This document shows, one piece after another, positions 35,101 through 46,279 of a stretch of DNA of 64,000 nucleotides; positions within the stretch are counted from its first letter, which is position 1; each line of letters starts with the position of its first letter. The stretch covers positions 1-64,000 of the forward strand of contig JARFTZ010000007.1 in NCBI GenBank assembly GCA_029289235.1, read 5' to 3'. The position numbers and the translations under genes were made by a program. This stretch comes from Gammaproteobacteria bacterium. GTDB taxonomy: Bacteria; Pseudomonadota; Gammaproteobacteria; Burkholderiales; Rhodocyclaceae. The notes below the pieces were generated by a model, which saw nothing but the letters and a program-made list of their open reading frames with translations, was not told where the DNA came from and ran no database searches.

Positions 35101-37429
35101 GCTCGACCACTGGCTGTCCTGCCTGCCCGGCGGCACGCGCGGCTTGGACAAGCTGGCTGAGACGACACTCGGCAAACTCACCGCCAGCGCCGCCGGCGAT
35201 GGCCTGCTCGTCGCCGAAACGCCCGACCTGCGCAAGCTGGTCGAGCGCGCGCTGCTCTGGCTGCACGAACAGGAGGTTCTGCGCCTAAACAAGGGGCTGG
35301 CGATCTTCCGCACCGCCATGACGCTGCATCTGGAGGACAACTGGAAGCAGCAATTCGAGAAGAGCAACTATCAGCCCCTGCAGCTGCATTACGACGAACT
35401 GACCCGGCAGATTCACATCATGGCCGAGTACGCCGAACGCGGCATCCAGCGCATCGCCGATGCCACGCAACTCGCGGTCGATTACTTCCGGCTGTCGCGC
35501 GAGGCGTTCTGCCAGCGCTGGCTGCCGGGGCGCGAAAAGGAACTGACGCGGCAGACCACGCCGCAATCCTGGGAAACCATCGTCGAGACGCTGGCCAAGC
35601 CGAACCAGCGTGCCATCGTCGCCGACGACCGCGAGGACGCCAACGTGCTTGTGCTTGCCGGCCCCGGCTCCGGCAAGACACGCGTGCTCGTCCATCGCAT
35701 CGCCTACCTGATCCGCATGCGCCGTGAAAACCCGCGCGCGATCCTCGCGCTGGCTTACAACCGGCACGCCGCGCTGGAAATCCGTCGCCGCCTGCGCGCG
35801 CTGATCGGTGACGACGCGAACGGCGTCACGGTGATGACCTGCCATGCGCTGGCGATGCGGCTGGTCGGCGCCAGCTTCGCCGATCGCAGGGAACAGCGCG
35901 ACGACGATTTCGACGCCGTCCTCGCGGAAGCCACCGCCCTGCTCGAAGGACGCGGCTTGCCGCCGGAAGAGGCCGACACGCAGCGAGATCGCCTGCTCGC
36001 CGGCTTCCGCTGGATTCTCTTCGACGAATACCAGGACATCGGCCCCGGCCAGTACGCGCTGATTTCGGCGCTGGCCGGACGCAAGCGCACCGACGAGGAC
36101 GGCAAGCTGAACCTCTTCGCCGTTGGCGACGACGACCAGAACATCTACGCCTTCGCCGGCGCCTCCGTCGAATTCATCCGCCGCTTTGAAGCAGACTATC
36201 AGGCGCAGACCCGCTTCCTCGTCGAGAACTACCGTTCCACGGCCAACATCATCGACATCGCGAACGCGCTGATCGAGCCGGCCAGCGAGCGCATGAAACG
36301 CGAACACCCGATTCGCATCGATAACGCGCGCACCAAGTCACCGACAGGCGGCGAGTGGCAAAGCCGCGACAGCGTGGCGCAAGGGCGTGTGCAGATCCTG
36401 CCCGCTGGTCAAAACGCCGAACAGCAGGCGATGGCCGTCCTCACCGAACTCCAGCGATTGCAATCGTGCGGAATCGAGCTGGACCGGACGGCTGTCATTG
36501 CCCGCCAGTGGAAATTCCTCGACCCGCTGCGCGCCGCCTGCGAGAGCCTCGGTCTGCCGGTCAGCATGGCCGATGAAGACGCCCCGCCGCTGTGGCGCCT
36601 GCGCGAGACACAGTCCTTGCTGACTTTCGCCGAAGCACAGGGACCGCTCATCAAGGCTGGCACATTGCAAGCTTGGCTCACCGATCGCAACGATGGCGAA
36701 TGGGCAGACTGTCTGCGCGACGCCATCGCGGCGTTCACGGAGGAGACACAGGATGCGGAAGTCTCCGTGCCCTGGTTCCGTGACTGGCTGGCGGAATGGG
36801 GCCGTGCCAGCCGGCTGCGACAAACCGGCTTGCTGCTGCTGACCGCGCACCGGGCCAAGGGGTTGGAGTTCGACCACGTGATCGTGCTCGACGGTGAATG
36901 GCGACGGCAAAACGGCGAAGATGCGGACGCCGCGCGCCGCCTCTACTACGTGGCGATGACCCGCGCCCGGCAAACGCTCACGCTCGCCCGGATGGACGAC
37001 GGACATCCGCTGCTCGATGGCATGCGTGACAGTCCTGCGCTGCTGCGCCGCCCGCCGACGCAATGGCTGCCCCAAATGGCAGGGCTGAGACACCGCTACC
37101 TCCTTCCCTCCTTGAGGGAAATCGATCTTGGCTTCGCCGGCCGCGCAAGCGCTGACGATCCGCTGCACCGTCGCCTTGCCGCTCTGACGGTCGGCGACAC
37201 ACTGCAGTTCGAGGCATACGAAAGGGGTTATCGGCTATTGACCCTGGAAGGCCGCAGCATCGGCCGCCTCTCCAGCAAGTTTTTACCGCCGGCAGGGATG
37301 CGCTGCGTTGGGGCCAAGGTGCGCGCCGTCGTCGTCTGGCGACGGCGCGACACCCCGCCGGAATACCTGGATCGCTGCCGTTGCGCGCAGTGGGAGGTCG
37401 TCCTGCCGGAACTGGTTTTCGCCCCTTGA
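32198..37429 (+). CDS. DEDD exonuclease-RecQ helicase-UvrD helicase fusion protein
   Basis: A 1743-residue DNA repair or processing protein joining three enzymes. Residues about 50-180 look like a DnaQ-type 3'-5' exonuclease: Asp55-Leu-Glu57, GHNLIAFD with Asp112, Asp132 and Asp169; the usual His or Tyr before the last Asp is replaced (Asn164/Asp165). A Cys cluster follows (299, 304, 307, 308). RecQ comes next, with PTGTGKS near 358-365, DEAH in VFDEAHCLSKWGQD, and AGRAGRD in its second half. A third part from about 1140 is a UvrD/Rep helicase with AGPGSGKT, FDEYQDIG and VAMTRARQTL. The true start is uncertain: ATG 32198 has no ribosome site, and an in-frame TTG at 32297 would also keep every motif. 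Confidence 0.88.
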   Translation: MPRSRRAVIFRSRAATRANYNAGKNVFEQSTFPLHTDPDSPQEERKLTPHCLSIDLEVGRNSAVIHQLAGLRGDTDDRLTYPPGELANALDALDCLADDAAFLLGHNLIAFDLPQLRAAQPNLRLLAKPVIDTLRLNPLAFPKNPYHHLVKHYQDGQLLADRKNDPLLDAELALQVFCDQELAMRQMQLTSPDLLLAWHWLTTLDQSVSGLNRFFMMVREAPRPSEENAKAAVRRLLAGKTCAPAAARIVDSAAQVAWPLAYALAWLSVAGGNSVMPPWVRHQFPDAGRLVRQLRDVPCVDPDCAWCCREHDSRKQLKQWFGETYAFRPEPIDKETGLPLQQVIVESAMRGEHCLGILPTGTGKSLCYQVPALSRFVRTGALSVVISPLVALMEDQVKGLRERGVDCCAAINGLLSMPERAAVLERVRLGDVGILLIAPEQLRNRSVRKVLAQREIGAWVFDEAHCLSKWGQDFRPDYRYVARFIRESAEHAPSRELPVIQCLTATAKPEVVADIVDHFREKLDIEMRLLDGGSERKNLKFDVIQTTAAEKFEQVARLIEQDLPPEISGGAIAYCATRKQTEELARFLGDKGLAAAPYHARLPPETKKETQKAFINGALRVIAATNAFGMGIDKPDVRLVVHADIPGSLENYLQEAGRAGRDRAAARCVLLYATDDVERQHGMSAASRLSRRDIQSVLRALRQLKGKKNRGEALIATSGEILDEDEEGSFKRDIATDDTRVRTAIAWLEEAGLVRREENSVQIFPSALRIKSLDEADARLAAHVSDAVSRKRYLNLLQILMSAPADEGITTDELMNQTGFTASALREALHVFDQLGISSNDTGMTAFVHVGVDRSSKKRFEEACALEKALIAQLRATAPDVIAGEGYPLALRLLAQQLKDQGHTQALPQRLRQIINGLAGDGRDDEQGAGSLQLRRANDPDHVHVTLTRSWATIERIAERRRTAASHLLDHWLSCLPGGTRGLDKLAETTLGKLTASAAGDGLLVAETPDLRKLVERALLWLHEQEVLRLNKGLAIFRTAMTLHLEDNWKQQFEKSNYQPLQLHYDELTRQIHIMAEYAERGIQRIADATQLAVDYFRLSREAFCQRWLPGREKELTRQTTPQSWETIVETLAKPNQRAIVADDREDANVLVLAGPGSGKTRVLVHRIAYLIRMRRENPRAILALAYNRHAALEIRRRLRALIGDDANGVTVMTCHALAMRLVGASFADRREQRDDDFDAVLAEATALLEGRGLPPEEADTQRDRLLAGFRWILFDEYQDIGPGQYALISALAGRKRTDEDGKLNLFAVGDDDQNIYAFAGASVEFIRRFEADYQAQTRFLVENYRSTANIIDIANALIEPASERMKREHPIRIDNARTKSPTGGEWQSRDSVAQGRVQILPAGQNAEQQAMAVLTELQRLQSCGIELDRTAVIARQWKFLDPLRAACESLGLPVSMADEDAPPLWRLRETQSLLTFAEAQGPLIKAGTLQAWLTDRNDGEWADCLRDAIAAFTEETQDAEVSVPWFRDWLAEWGRASRLRQTGLLLLTAHRAKGLEFDHVIVLDGEWRRQNGEDADAARRLYYVAMTRARQTLTLARMDDGHPLLDGMRDSPALLRRPPTQWLPQMAGLRHRYLLPSLREIDLGFAGRASADDPLHRRLAALTVGDTLQFEAYERGYRLLTLEGRSIGRLSSKFLPPAGMRCVGAKVRAVVVWRRRDTPPEYLDRCRCAQWEVVLPELVFAP

Positions 37430-37495
37430 CATCAGAGCGTTACGCGAACGGCCCGCATCTTTCGCAGCCACCCACAGGATGTGAGGTTTTTAGGA

Positions 37496-37792
37496 TCACT
37501 CCTGCCCGAAACCCGCCTCACGCTGGGCTCGGATCGCCAGAACAAAGACTGTATCGATCTCGGCAACGTAGCGGTACAGCGCCACATACCCGTGCGAGCG
37601 CCGACCAATCACCAATTCACGTTTTCCGCTCTCGGCAGGACGGCCGATCAGAGGGTTGGTTTCGAGCACGCCGATGGCTGCGACGATCTCGTGTATCCGC
37701 GCCACGGGGTTCTCGACCTGATACTGCTCGAGGTGATCGAGAATCCGGTCGAAATCCTCCCCAACCTCGGGCGCCAGCTCGATGCGCGACAC
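37496..37792 (-). CDS. ParE/RelE-superfamily toxin
   Basis: A 98-residue toxin of a type II toxin-antitoxin pair. The C-terminal strands YVALYRYVAEIDTVFVLAIRAQREAG match ParE, which poisons DNA gyrase, better than RelE, which cuts mRNA. The start codon is GTG, one base after the antitoxin stop, so the two are translationally coupled. Target assignment is inference. Confidence 0.85.
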   Translation of the reverse strand: MSRIELAPEVGEDFDRILDHLEQYQVENPVARIHEIVAAIGVLETNPLIGRPAESGKRELVIGRRSHGYVALYRYVAEIDTVFVLAIRAQREAGFGQE

Positions 37793-37793
37793 G

Positions 37794-38078
37794 CTACTTC
37801 GCCAGCTTGCGCGCCGCCGGACGCTTCACCGCCTTGCCGACCACGCGCCCCTCCAGGTAACTGCGCATCTCGCTCCACGGAATCGTCTTGCCGGTTTCCA
37901 CGATGCGTGCGTAACGCTCTTCGGCCTCGGCAAGGAACTCGGCTCGACGCTCGGCCTGTTCAGCCTTTTCGGCAATCGCCTCGAGGATGAAGTTGTGCGC
38001 GGTCGTGCCGGCACGCCCAGCGGCTGCCGAAACACGGGCCTTCAGGTCATCGGGAATACGGATGGTCGTGGTGCTCAT
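37794..38078 (-). CDS. Ribbon-helix-helix antitoxin of the ParE-type pair
   Basis: A 94-residue protein beginning MSTTTIRIPDDLKARVSAAA, the DNA-binding ribbon-helix-helix motif (TTIRIP strand and two helices), with a charged C-terminal half that should wrap the toxin. The start at 38078 is supported by GGAG eight bases upstream. Such antitoxins normally repress their own promoter, which would lie in the 97 bases between this gene and clpB. Confidence 0.85.
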   Translation of the reverse strand: MSTTTIRIPDDLKARVSAAAGRAGTTAHNFILEAIAEKAEQAERRAEFLAEAEERYARIVETGKTIPWSEMRSYLEGRVVGKAVKRPAARKLAK

Positions 38079-38175
38079 GAAAAGCTCCGGAGCGGATTCA
38101 GTACGCAACGAATGTAGCACACATGTGGCACAAAAGTGCGATCAGGAAGGCGGAGCGGACACACAAGTCACTCGC

Positions 38176-40755
<2,580 letters not shown>

Positions 40756-40792
40756 GGTGAATGTCCTTGCCAGCTATTCCGATGGATCCGAA

Positions 40793-40818
40793 GTGGGGGG
40801 AGGTTCCCGGTTTTCAAG
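40793..40818 (-). promoter_or_regulatory. Sigma32-like heat-shock promoter of clpB
   Basis: The minus strand has CTTGAA (40813-40818, continuing AA) and CCCCAC (40793-40798, continuing TT) with a 14-base spacer, the same layout as the lon promoter. The start codon of clpB lies about 40 bases further. Confidence 0.7.
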
Positions 40819-40970
40819 ACTGCGAAATCCTTATGCTCAGAATAACGATTTCTGATTTGCTTCGCCGCACGGCGATCGCGCATACTCGTTCGCGGCACGT
40901 TCTGGCCTCGCTGGCTGGAAAGGGCCCGGAACGCGGGGAATCCACCAACGAAAAATCGAAAGGGGTCAAA

Positions 40971-41996
40971 ATGAAGCACACATTTCGCATCATCGCGGCA
41001 ACGCTGGCTGCAGGCTTCGGCGCCGGCGGCGCTCAGGCGGCGGACCAGGTCAACATCATCTGTTCGGTTCAGGCCGAGTGGTGCAACATGATCAGCACGG
41101 TCTACGCGCGCACCACCGGCACCAAGATCAATGTATCGATGAAGGGCTCCGGCGAAGCGCTGGCCCAACTCATCGCCGAGAAGGAAAACCCGAAGACCGA
41201 CATCTGGTTCGGCGGCACCGGCGACCCGCACCTGCAGGCGGCAGAACAAGGACTGTCGCTTGAATACAAGTCGCCGAGCCTCGCCCAGTTGCATCCGTGG
41301 GCCCAGCAGCAGGCGCAACAGGCCAAATACAAGACGGTCGGAATCTATTCCGGCCCGCTCGGCTTCGGCTACAACCCGGAGCTTCTGGAAAAGAAAAAAT
41401 TGCCGGTGCCCAAGTCCTGGGCCGACCTGCTCAAACCGGAATACAAGGGCGACATCCAGGTGGCCAACCCGGCCTCGAGCGGTACGGCCTACACCATGGT
41501 TGCCACGCTCGTGCAGTTGATGGGTGAAGAACCGGCATTCGAGTATCTCAAGAAGCTGCATCGCAACGTCGGCCAATACACCCGCTCCGGGACCGGCCCG
41601 ATCAAGGCCGTGGCACGCGGCGAGACGGCCGTATCGATCAGCTTCATCCATGACGCCCCGGGCGAAAAGATGGCCGGCTTCCCGGTCGAAACGGTCACGC
41701 CGAGCGAAGGCACCGGCGCCGAGATCGGTTCGATGAGCATCATCAAGGGCGCGCGCAATCTCGAAGCGGCCAAGAAGTTCTACGAATGGGCATTGACCCC
41801 GGCAGCGCAGGAAATGGCCGCGGCGGCGAGGCAGTTCCAGTTGCCGTCGAACAAGAACGCCAAGGTCGATCCGCGCGTACCGGACTTCAAGGCGATCAAG
41901 TTCATCAACTACGACTACGCCAAGTACGGCGCCAGCGCAGAACGCAAGCGGCTGATCGCCAAGTGGGAGAAAGACGTCAACTCGCTGCCGCGTTGA
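40971..41996 (+). CDS. AfuA-type periplasmic binding protein of an ABC importer
   Basis: A 341-residue periplasmic protein of the ferric-iron/AfuA superfamily with a signal peptide ending AQA-AD near residue 23. AAGGGGT precedes the ATG at 40971. The iron binders of the FbpA type use a twin Tyr; here the matching region reads ISFIHDAPGEK (His227-Asp228) and a Glu follows at 251. As I recall, AfuA of Actinobacillus, shown to bind hexose phosphates, uses His205, Asp206 and Glu229 of the mature protein, which is the same spacing. I therefore infer a phosphorylated organic ligand rather than iron. Operon: binding protein, permease, ATPase. Confidence 0.8.
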   Translation: MKHTFRIIAATLAAGFGAGGAQAADQVNIICSVQAEWCNMISTVYARTTGTKINVSMKGSGEALAQLIAEKENPKTDIWFGGTGDPHLQAAEQGLSLEYKSPSLAQLHPWAQQQAQQAKYKTVGIYSGPLGFGYNPELLEKKKLPVPKSWADLLKPEYKGDIQVANPASSGTAYTMVATLVQLMGEEPAFEYLKKLHRNVGQYTRSGTGPIKAVARGETAVSISFIHDAPGEKMAGFPVETVTPSEGTGAEIGSMSIIKGARNLEAAKKFYEWALTPAAQEMAAAARQFQLPSNKNAKVDPRVPDFKAIKFINYDYAKYGASAERKRLIAKWEKDVNSLPR

Positions 41997-42027
41997 GCAA
42001 GGTTTGACTCAAGCTTGACTCGAACGC

Positions 42028-42057
42028 CCGTCATCCCGGCGAATGCCGGGATGACGG
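42028..42057. repeat. REP-like palindrome, copy 1, between binding-protein and permease genes
   Basis: A 13-pair perfect inverted repeat (CCGTCATCCCGGC and GCCGGGATGACGG) with loop GAAT, 31 bases after the AfuA-like stop and 54 bases before the permease start. It is almost the same as the element at 60599-60630. It has no T-tract, so it is more likely an mRNA 3'-end stabiliser or pause than a terminator. Confidence 0.8.
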
Positions 42058-42111
42058 AGGTTGTAGCGGCGACGCATTTCCCGCGTTTCAACTGACTTGG
42101 GCACGTCTTCT

Positions 42112-44322
42112 GTGAACAAACATCCCAACAAAGCGCTTGTCCTCTGGCTGGGCGTCGGCTTCGCCGGTTTTCTGCTCTTCCCCTGGTACGCAATCCAGGA
42201 CACCGCCTGGTACTACGTATTGCCGGAGATCCTGGCGGGTTCGGAAACAGCCAACGGTCTCGTTCAGGCACTCGCCAACGGCCGTTATTGGCTACTGCTC
42301 GGCCCCCTCGGATTGGCCATCGCCGGCGTCGGACTGATCTATCCTGCCGGACGACTGCAAGCTCGCTGGCTGCTCGGCGGCGGTCTCGCAGGTTTGCTCG
42401 GACTCGGCGGCAGCGGCTTCATGATCGGTGCGCGCGGCTGGTCGTTCGAATGGCTGAACAGCGCATTCGGCGAACTGGCGATCAACCAGTTCGGCATGGG
42501 GATGGGCGCCTTCGTCGTATTGCTTGCCCTGATCGTAATTTCCGCCTTCGGCCTCGCCCGGCGAGGGTATTTCAAGGGCGACCTGTTCGTCGCCTCGGCG
42601 GTGATCTGCTGTTCCGCACTGCTCGCACTGTTCATCGCCTATCCGGTCGCCAAGGCGCTTTCCGGCGCGTTCCTGACCGAGGAAGGCGGATGGGCGCTCT
42701 CGGCGATCGTCGACCGCATCGCCGACAGCCGCATCTGGAACCTGAACTGTCTGGGCGGCGGCGTCCAGTGCGGCGTCGCCTGGAACACGCTCTTCCTCGC
42801 CCTGGCCACGGCCTTCGGCACCACCGTGCTCGGCACGATGATGGCGCTGCTGGCGGAGCGTTGCGCCGGCCCGCGCGTGCAGGGGCCGCTGCGCGTCATC
42901 GCCTTGCTGCCGATCATCACCCCGCCCTTCGTCGTCGGCCTCGGCCTGATCCTGCTGTTCGGCCGTGCCGGCATCGTCAACCAGTTCCTCGAGTACGCCT
43001 TCGATATCACGCCGACGCGCTGGTTCTACGGCATCCTCGGCATTCTCGTCGCACAACTGTTCGCCTTCACGCCGATCGCCTTCATGATCATGCGCGGCGT
43101 CGTGCAAGGCCTCGCCCCAAGCCTGGAGGAAGCCGCGCAGATCCTGCATGCCGACCGGAGAAAGACTTTCTTCACCGTCACCCTGCCGCTGCTGAAGCCC
43201 GGCCTGGCCAACGCCTTTCTCGTCGGCTTCATCGAGAGCATCGCCGACTTCGGCAATCCGATCGTCGTCGGCGGGCAGTTCTCGGTGCTGTCGACGGACA
43301 TCTTCTTCGCCATCGTCGGCGCCCAGTTCGACCAGGGACGGGCCGCCACCCTGGCCTGGCTGCTGACGATCTTCGCCCTCGGCGTGTTCGCCCTGCAGCG
43401 CGGTCTGCTGGGGCGGCAGAACTACACGACAGTCAGCGGCAAGGGCGATTCGGGCATCCCGATGCCGTTGCCGGACGGACTGCGTTACACGCTCAACGCG
43501 GTGGTCTATCCGTGGCTGACCTTCACGCTGGTGGTCTATCTCTTCGCCTTCGTCGGCGGCTTCGTACAGACGTGGGGACGGGACTACACCTTCACGCTCA
43601 GGCACTTCATCACCGCCTTCGGCATCGAGTGGGGACAATTCGGGATCGTCTGGGCCGGCACGGCGTGGAACTCGATGTTCACCACGCTGAAGCTCTCCGG
43701 CATCTCGGCGCCGCTGACGGCGGCGGTCGGCCTGCTGATCGCCTACCTGCTCTCGCGCACCGACTTCCGCGGCCGCAACGGCTTCGAGTTCGTCGCCCTG
43801 CTCGCCTTCGCGATCCCCGGCACGGTGCTCGGCGTCAGCTACATCCTCGCCTTCAACGTGCCGCCGGTGGAACTGACCGGCACCGGCCTGATCATCGTCA
43901 TCTGCTTCATGTTCCGCAACCTGCCGGTCGGCGTCCAGGCCGGGACGGCGGCGTTCAAGCAGCTCGACAAGGCGCTCGACGAGGCCTCGCTGATGCTGCG
44001 CGCGACGACGGCGCAGACGCTGTTCACCATCATCCTGCCGCTGTTGAAGCCGGCGCTGGTCGCCGCGCTGGTGTACAGCTTCGCCCGGGCGATGACCACG
44101 GTCAGCGCGGTCATCTTCCTCGTCACCGCGGAAAACGAACTGGCGACGACCTACATCATCGGCCGTGTCGGCAACGGCGACTACGGCGTCGCGCTGGCCT
44201 ATTGCACGGTGCTGATCCTCGTCATGTCGCTGATCATCGCCGCGATCCAGTGGCTGGTCGGCGAACGCAAGCTCGGTCGCCGCAAAGGCGCCGCGGCGCC
44301 GGTAATGACCGCTCCCGTTTGA
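42112..44322 (+). CDS. AfuB-type ABC permease, two fused permease units with N-terminal extension
   Basis: A 736-residue inner-membrane protein. Two permease units of about 270 residues each carry EAA loops (APSLEEAAQILHADRRKTF and DKALDEASLMLRATTAQTL). Before them lie some 180 residues with four or five more membrane helices and a Gly-rich stretch. FbpB-type iron permeases are near 500-560 residues, while AfuB of Actinobacillus is near 690, so the size favours the Afu group. The start is uncertain: GTG 42112 is my choice, TTG 42097 is possible, and neither has a good ribosome site. Confidence 0.85.
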   Translation: MNKHPNKALVLWLGVGFAGFLLFPWYAIQDTAWYYVLPEILAGSETANGLVQALANGRYWLLLGPLGLAIAGVGLIYPAGRLQARWLLGGGLAGLLGLGGSGFMIGARGWSFEWLNSAFGELAINQFGMGMGAFVVLLALIVISAFGLARRGYFKGDLFVASAVICCSALLALFIAYPVAKALSGAFLTEEGGWALSAIVDRIADSRIWNLNCLGGGVQCGVAWNTLFLALATAFGTTVLGTMMALLAERCAGPRVQGPLRVIALLPIITPPFVVGLGLILLFGRAGIVNQFLEYAFDITPTRWFYGILGILVAQLFAFTPIAFMIMRGVVQGLAPSLEEAAQILHADRRKTFFTVTLPLLKPGLANAFLVGFIESIADFGNPIVVGGQFSVLSTDIFFAIVGAQFDQGRAATLAWLLTIFALGVFALQRGLLGRQNYTTVSGKGDSGIPMPLPDGLRYTLNAVVYPWLTFTLVVYLFAFVGGFVQTWGRDYTFTLRHFITAFGIEWGQFGIVWAGTAWNSMFTTLKLSGISAPLTAAVGLLIAYLLSRTDFRGRNGFEFVALLAFAIPGTVLGVSYILAFNVPPVELTGTGLIIVICFMFRNLPVGVQAGTAAFKQLDKALDEASLMLRATTAQTLFTIILPLLKPALVAALVYSFARAMTTVSAVIFLVTAENELATTYIIGRVGNGDYGVALAYCTVLILVMSLIIAAIQWLVGERKLGRRKGAAAPVMTAPV

Positions 44323-44356
44323 GCCGGCCAATCCATTCAGAACAAGGAACGACAGC

Positions 44357-45403
44357 ATGACTTTCGGCGTTGAATTCAAGAACATCACCAAGCGCTACGG
44401 CACCGACCCCGCGGCGCCGTTCGCGGTCAAGGGCGTCAGCTTCGGCATCGAGAAGGGCACGCTGGTCACCATCCTCGGCCCCTCGGGCTGCGGCAAGACC
44501 ACTGTACTGCGGATGATCTCCGGCCTGGAATCGCCGACCTCCGGACAGATCTTCATGGACGGCCGCGACGTGACGACGCTCGGCCCGGCCGAACGCAACG
44601 TCAGCATGATGTTCCAGAGCTACGCGCTGTTCCCGCACATGAACGTCGTAGAAAACGTCATGTACGGACTGCGCATGTCCGGCGTGCCGAAGGAACCCGC
44701 CCGCGCGCGCGCCGTCGAGACGCTGCGGAACGTCGGCCTCGTCGGCTACGACGAGCGGATGCCGAGCGAGCTCTCCGGCGGGCAGCAGCAGCGCGTGGCG
44801 CTGGCGCGCGCGCTGATCCTGGAACCGCAGATCCTGCTTTTCGACGAACCGCTTTCCAACCTCGACGCCCGCCTGCGCCGCGACATGCGCGAGGAAATCC
44901 GCGCCATCCAGCAGCGCCTGAAGCTCACCGTCGCCTACGTGACGCACGACCAGAGCGAGGCGCTGGCGGTCAGCGACGTGATCATCGTGATGAACGACGG
45001 CCTGATCGCCCAGAGCGGCACGCCGCAGGAGATGTACGAATACCCCGGCAGCGAGTTCGTCGCCGGCTTCATGGGCGAAGCGATGCTCTTCCCCGGCGAA
45101 TCCGGCGCGGACGGCAGCGTGAAGCTCGGCCCCCTGACCATCGTGCCGAAGCAGAAGGTCGAAGCCGGCGCGGTGAAGGTCGCCGTGCGCCCGGAAGCCT
45201 GGCAGATCAACCGCGACGGCGGCGGCGTCGCCGGCACGCTGCGCAAACGCTCGTACCTCGGCAGCTTCTTCGAGTACACCTTCGATACGCCGCTCGGCAA
45301 CATCTTCGTGGTTTCGCCCGACCTGACCAACGTCCTCGACATCGGCACCGACGTCGGACTCTCGCTGGCCAATCACGGCGTCTCCGTGGTCAAGGCGGGG
45401 TGA
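44357..45403 (+). CDS. ABC importer ATPase, FbpC/AfuC type
   Basis: A 348-residue ATPase with Walker A GPSGCGKT, signature LSGGQQQR, Walker B ILLFDEPLSNLD and a C-terminal TOBE-like domain from about residue 240. It powers the preceding permease. AGGAACG stands before the ATG, 34 bases after the permease stop, so it completes the three-gene operon. The family is shared by iron, phosphonate and sugar-phosphate systems and cannot decide the ligand. Confidence 0.92.
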   Translation: MTFGVEFKNITKRYGTDPAAPFAVKGVSFGIEKGTLVTILGPSGCGKTTVLRMISGLESPTSGQIFMDGRDVTTLGPAERNVSMMFQSYALFPHMNVVENVMYGLRMSGVPKEPARARAVETLRNVGLVGYDERMPSELSGGQQQRVALARALILEPQILLFDEPLSNLDARLRRDMREEIRAIQQRLKLTVAYVTHDQSEALAVSDVIIVMNDGLIAQSGTPQEMYEYPGSEFVAGFMGEAMLFPGESGADGSVKLGPLTIVPKQKVEAGAVKVAVRPEAWQINRDGGGVAGTLRKRSYLGSFFEYTFDTPLGNIFVVSPDLTNVLDIGTDVGLSLANHGVSVVKAG

Positions 45404-45450
45404 GGGATAATGGCGCCTTTGCCCGCTGACCGGGCCGCGGTTTTTTGACC

Positions 45451-46260
45451 ATGCCACCCTTGATCGACTTCCACAGCCACACCACCCGCTGCTGCCACGC
45501 CAGCGGCAGCATGGACGCCTACGTCGAGCAGGCGCTCGCCAAAGGGATCGCCGAATTCGGCTTTTCCGACCACAGCCACTGGATGCTGCACGCACGCGAC
45601 CAACGCTACGCGATGCGTGCCGACGAACAGGACGACTACGTTGCTGACGTGCGTCGCCTCCAGGAACGCTACAACCGTGACGGCGAAACACCCTTCCGCA
45701 TCCGTCTGGGCATGGAGATGGACTTCATCCCGAGCCGCCTCGACGTCGCCCGCGACACGGCGCGGCGCTACGAATGGGATTACCTGATCGGCTCGGTGCA
45801 CAACATCGGCTTCGAGAAGCTGCAGGAGCCGGCGATGTACGACGCCTGGCACATCGAGGACGTCTGCGAGATCTACTTCCACTTCGTCGGCATGATGATC
45901 CGCGAGCGTTTCTGCGACGTCGTCGGCCACCTCGACCTGCCGAAGAAGATGGGCAGCATGCCGGCCGGCGGCATGCTGCGCTACGTCGAGCCGCTGATTC
46001 CGGATCTGCTGGCCAACGACATCGCCGTGGAGATCAACACCTCCGGACTCGACAACCCGGCGCGGGAATTCATGCCGGGGTGGGACGTCGTCGAAGCGCT
46101 CGCCTCGCGCGGCGTACCGCTGACACTGGGCTCGGACGCGCATGCCCCGCATCAGGTCGGGCGGCATTTCGACAAGGCGCTGGCGGGCTTGCGGAAAGCC
46201 GGCGTCAAGGAACTGGTGCGCTTCGAACGACGCCGGATGATCGCCGTGCCGGTCGCCTGA
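45451..46260 (+). CDS. PHP-family phosphatase, histidinol-phosphatase type
   Basis: A 269-residue metal-dependent hydrolase. The PHP metal motifs are all there: DFHSHT at residues 7-12, FSDHSHW, a Glu in GMEMDF, GSVHNIG, a His in VVGHLDLP and SDAHAP near the end. Length fits the HisK-type histidinol-phosphatases, which make histidinol in histidine synthesis, but the same fold serves other phosphoesters and no his gene is nearby. The start is ATG 45451; a TTG two codons earlier is less likely. A weak GC hairpin followed by six T precedes it and may end the ABC operon. Confidence 0.85.
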   Translation: MPPLIDFHSHTTRCCHASGSMDAYVEQALAKGIAEFGFSDHSHWMLHARDQRYAMRADEQDDYVADVRRLQERYNRDGETPFRIRLGMEMDFIPSRLDVARDTARRYEWDYLIGSVHNIGFEKLQEPAMYDAWHIEDVCEIYFHFVGMMIRERFCDVVGHLDLPKKMGSMPAGGMLRYVEPLIPDLLANDIAVEINTSGLDNPAREFMPGWDVVEALASRGVPLTLGSDAHAPHQVGRHFDKALAGLRKAGVKELVRFERRRMIAVPVA

Positions 46261-46279
46261 CGATACACGACACACCGCG

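Noticed and set aside
42288-44391. Two frames of about 700 residues overlapping the AfuB-like permease, one on each strand
   Set aside because: Both are out-of-frame shadows rich in Arg and Gln, without membrane segments or motifs, while the 736-residue frame is a clear permease.
45420-45446. A GC hairpin followed by six T after the AfuC-type gene
   Set aside because: The five-pair stem is not adjacent to the T-run and the run sits just before the next start codon; too weak to list as a terminator.
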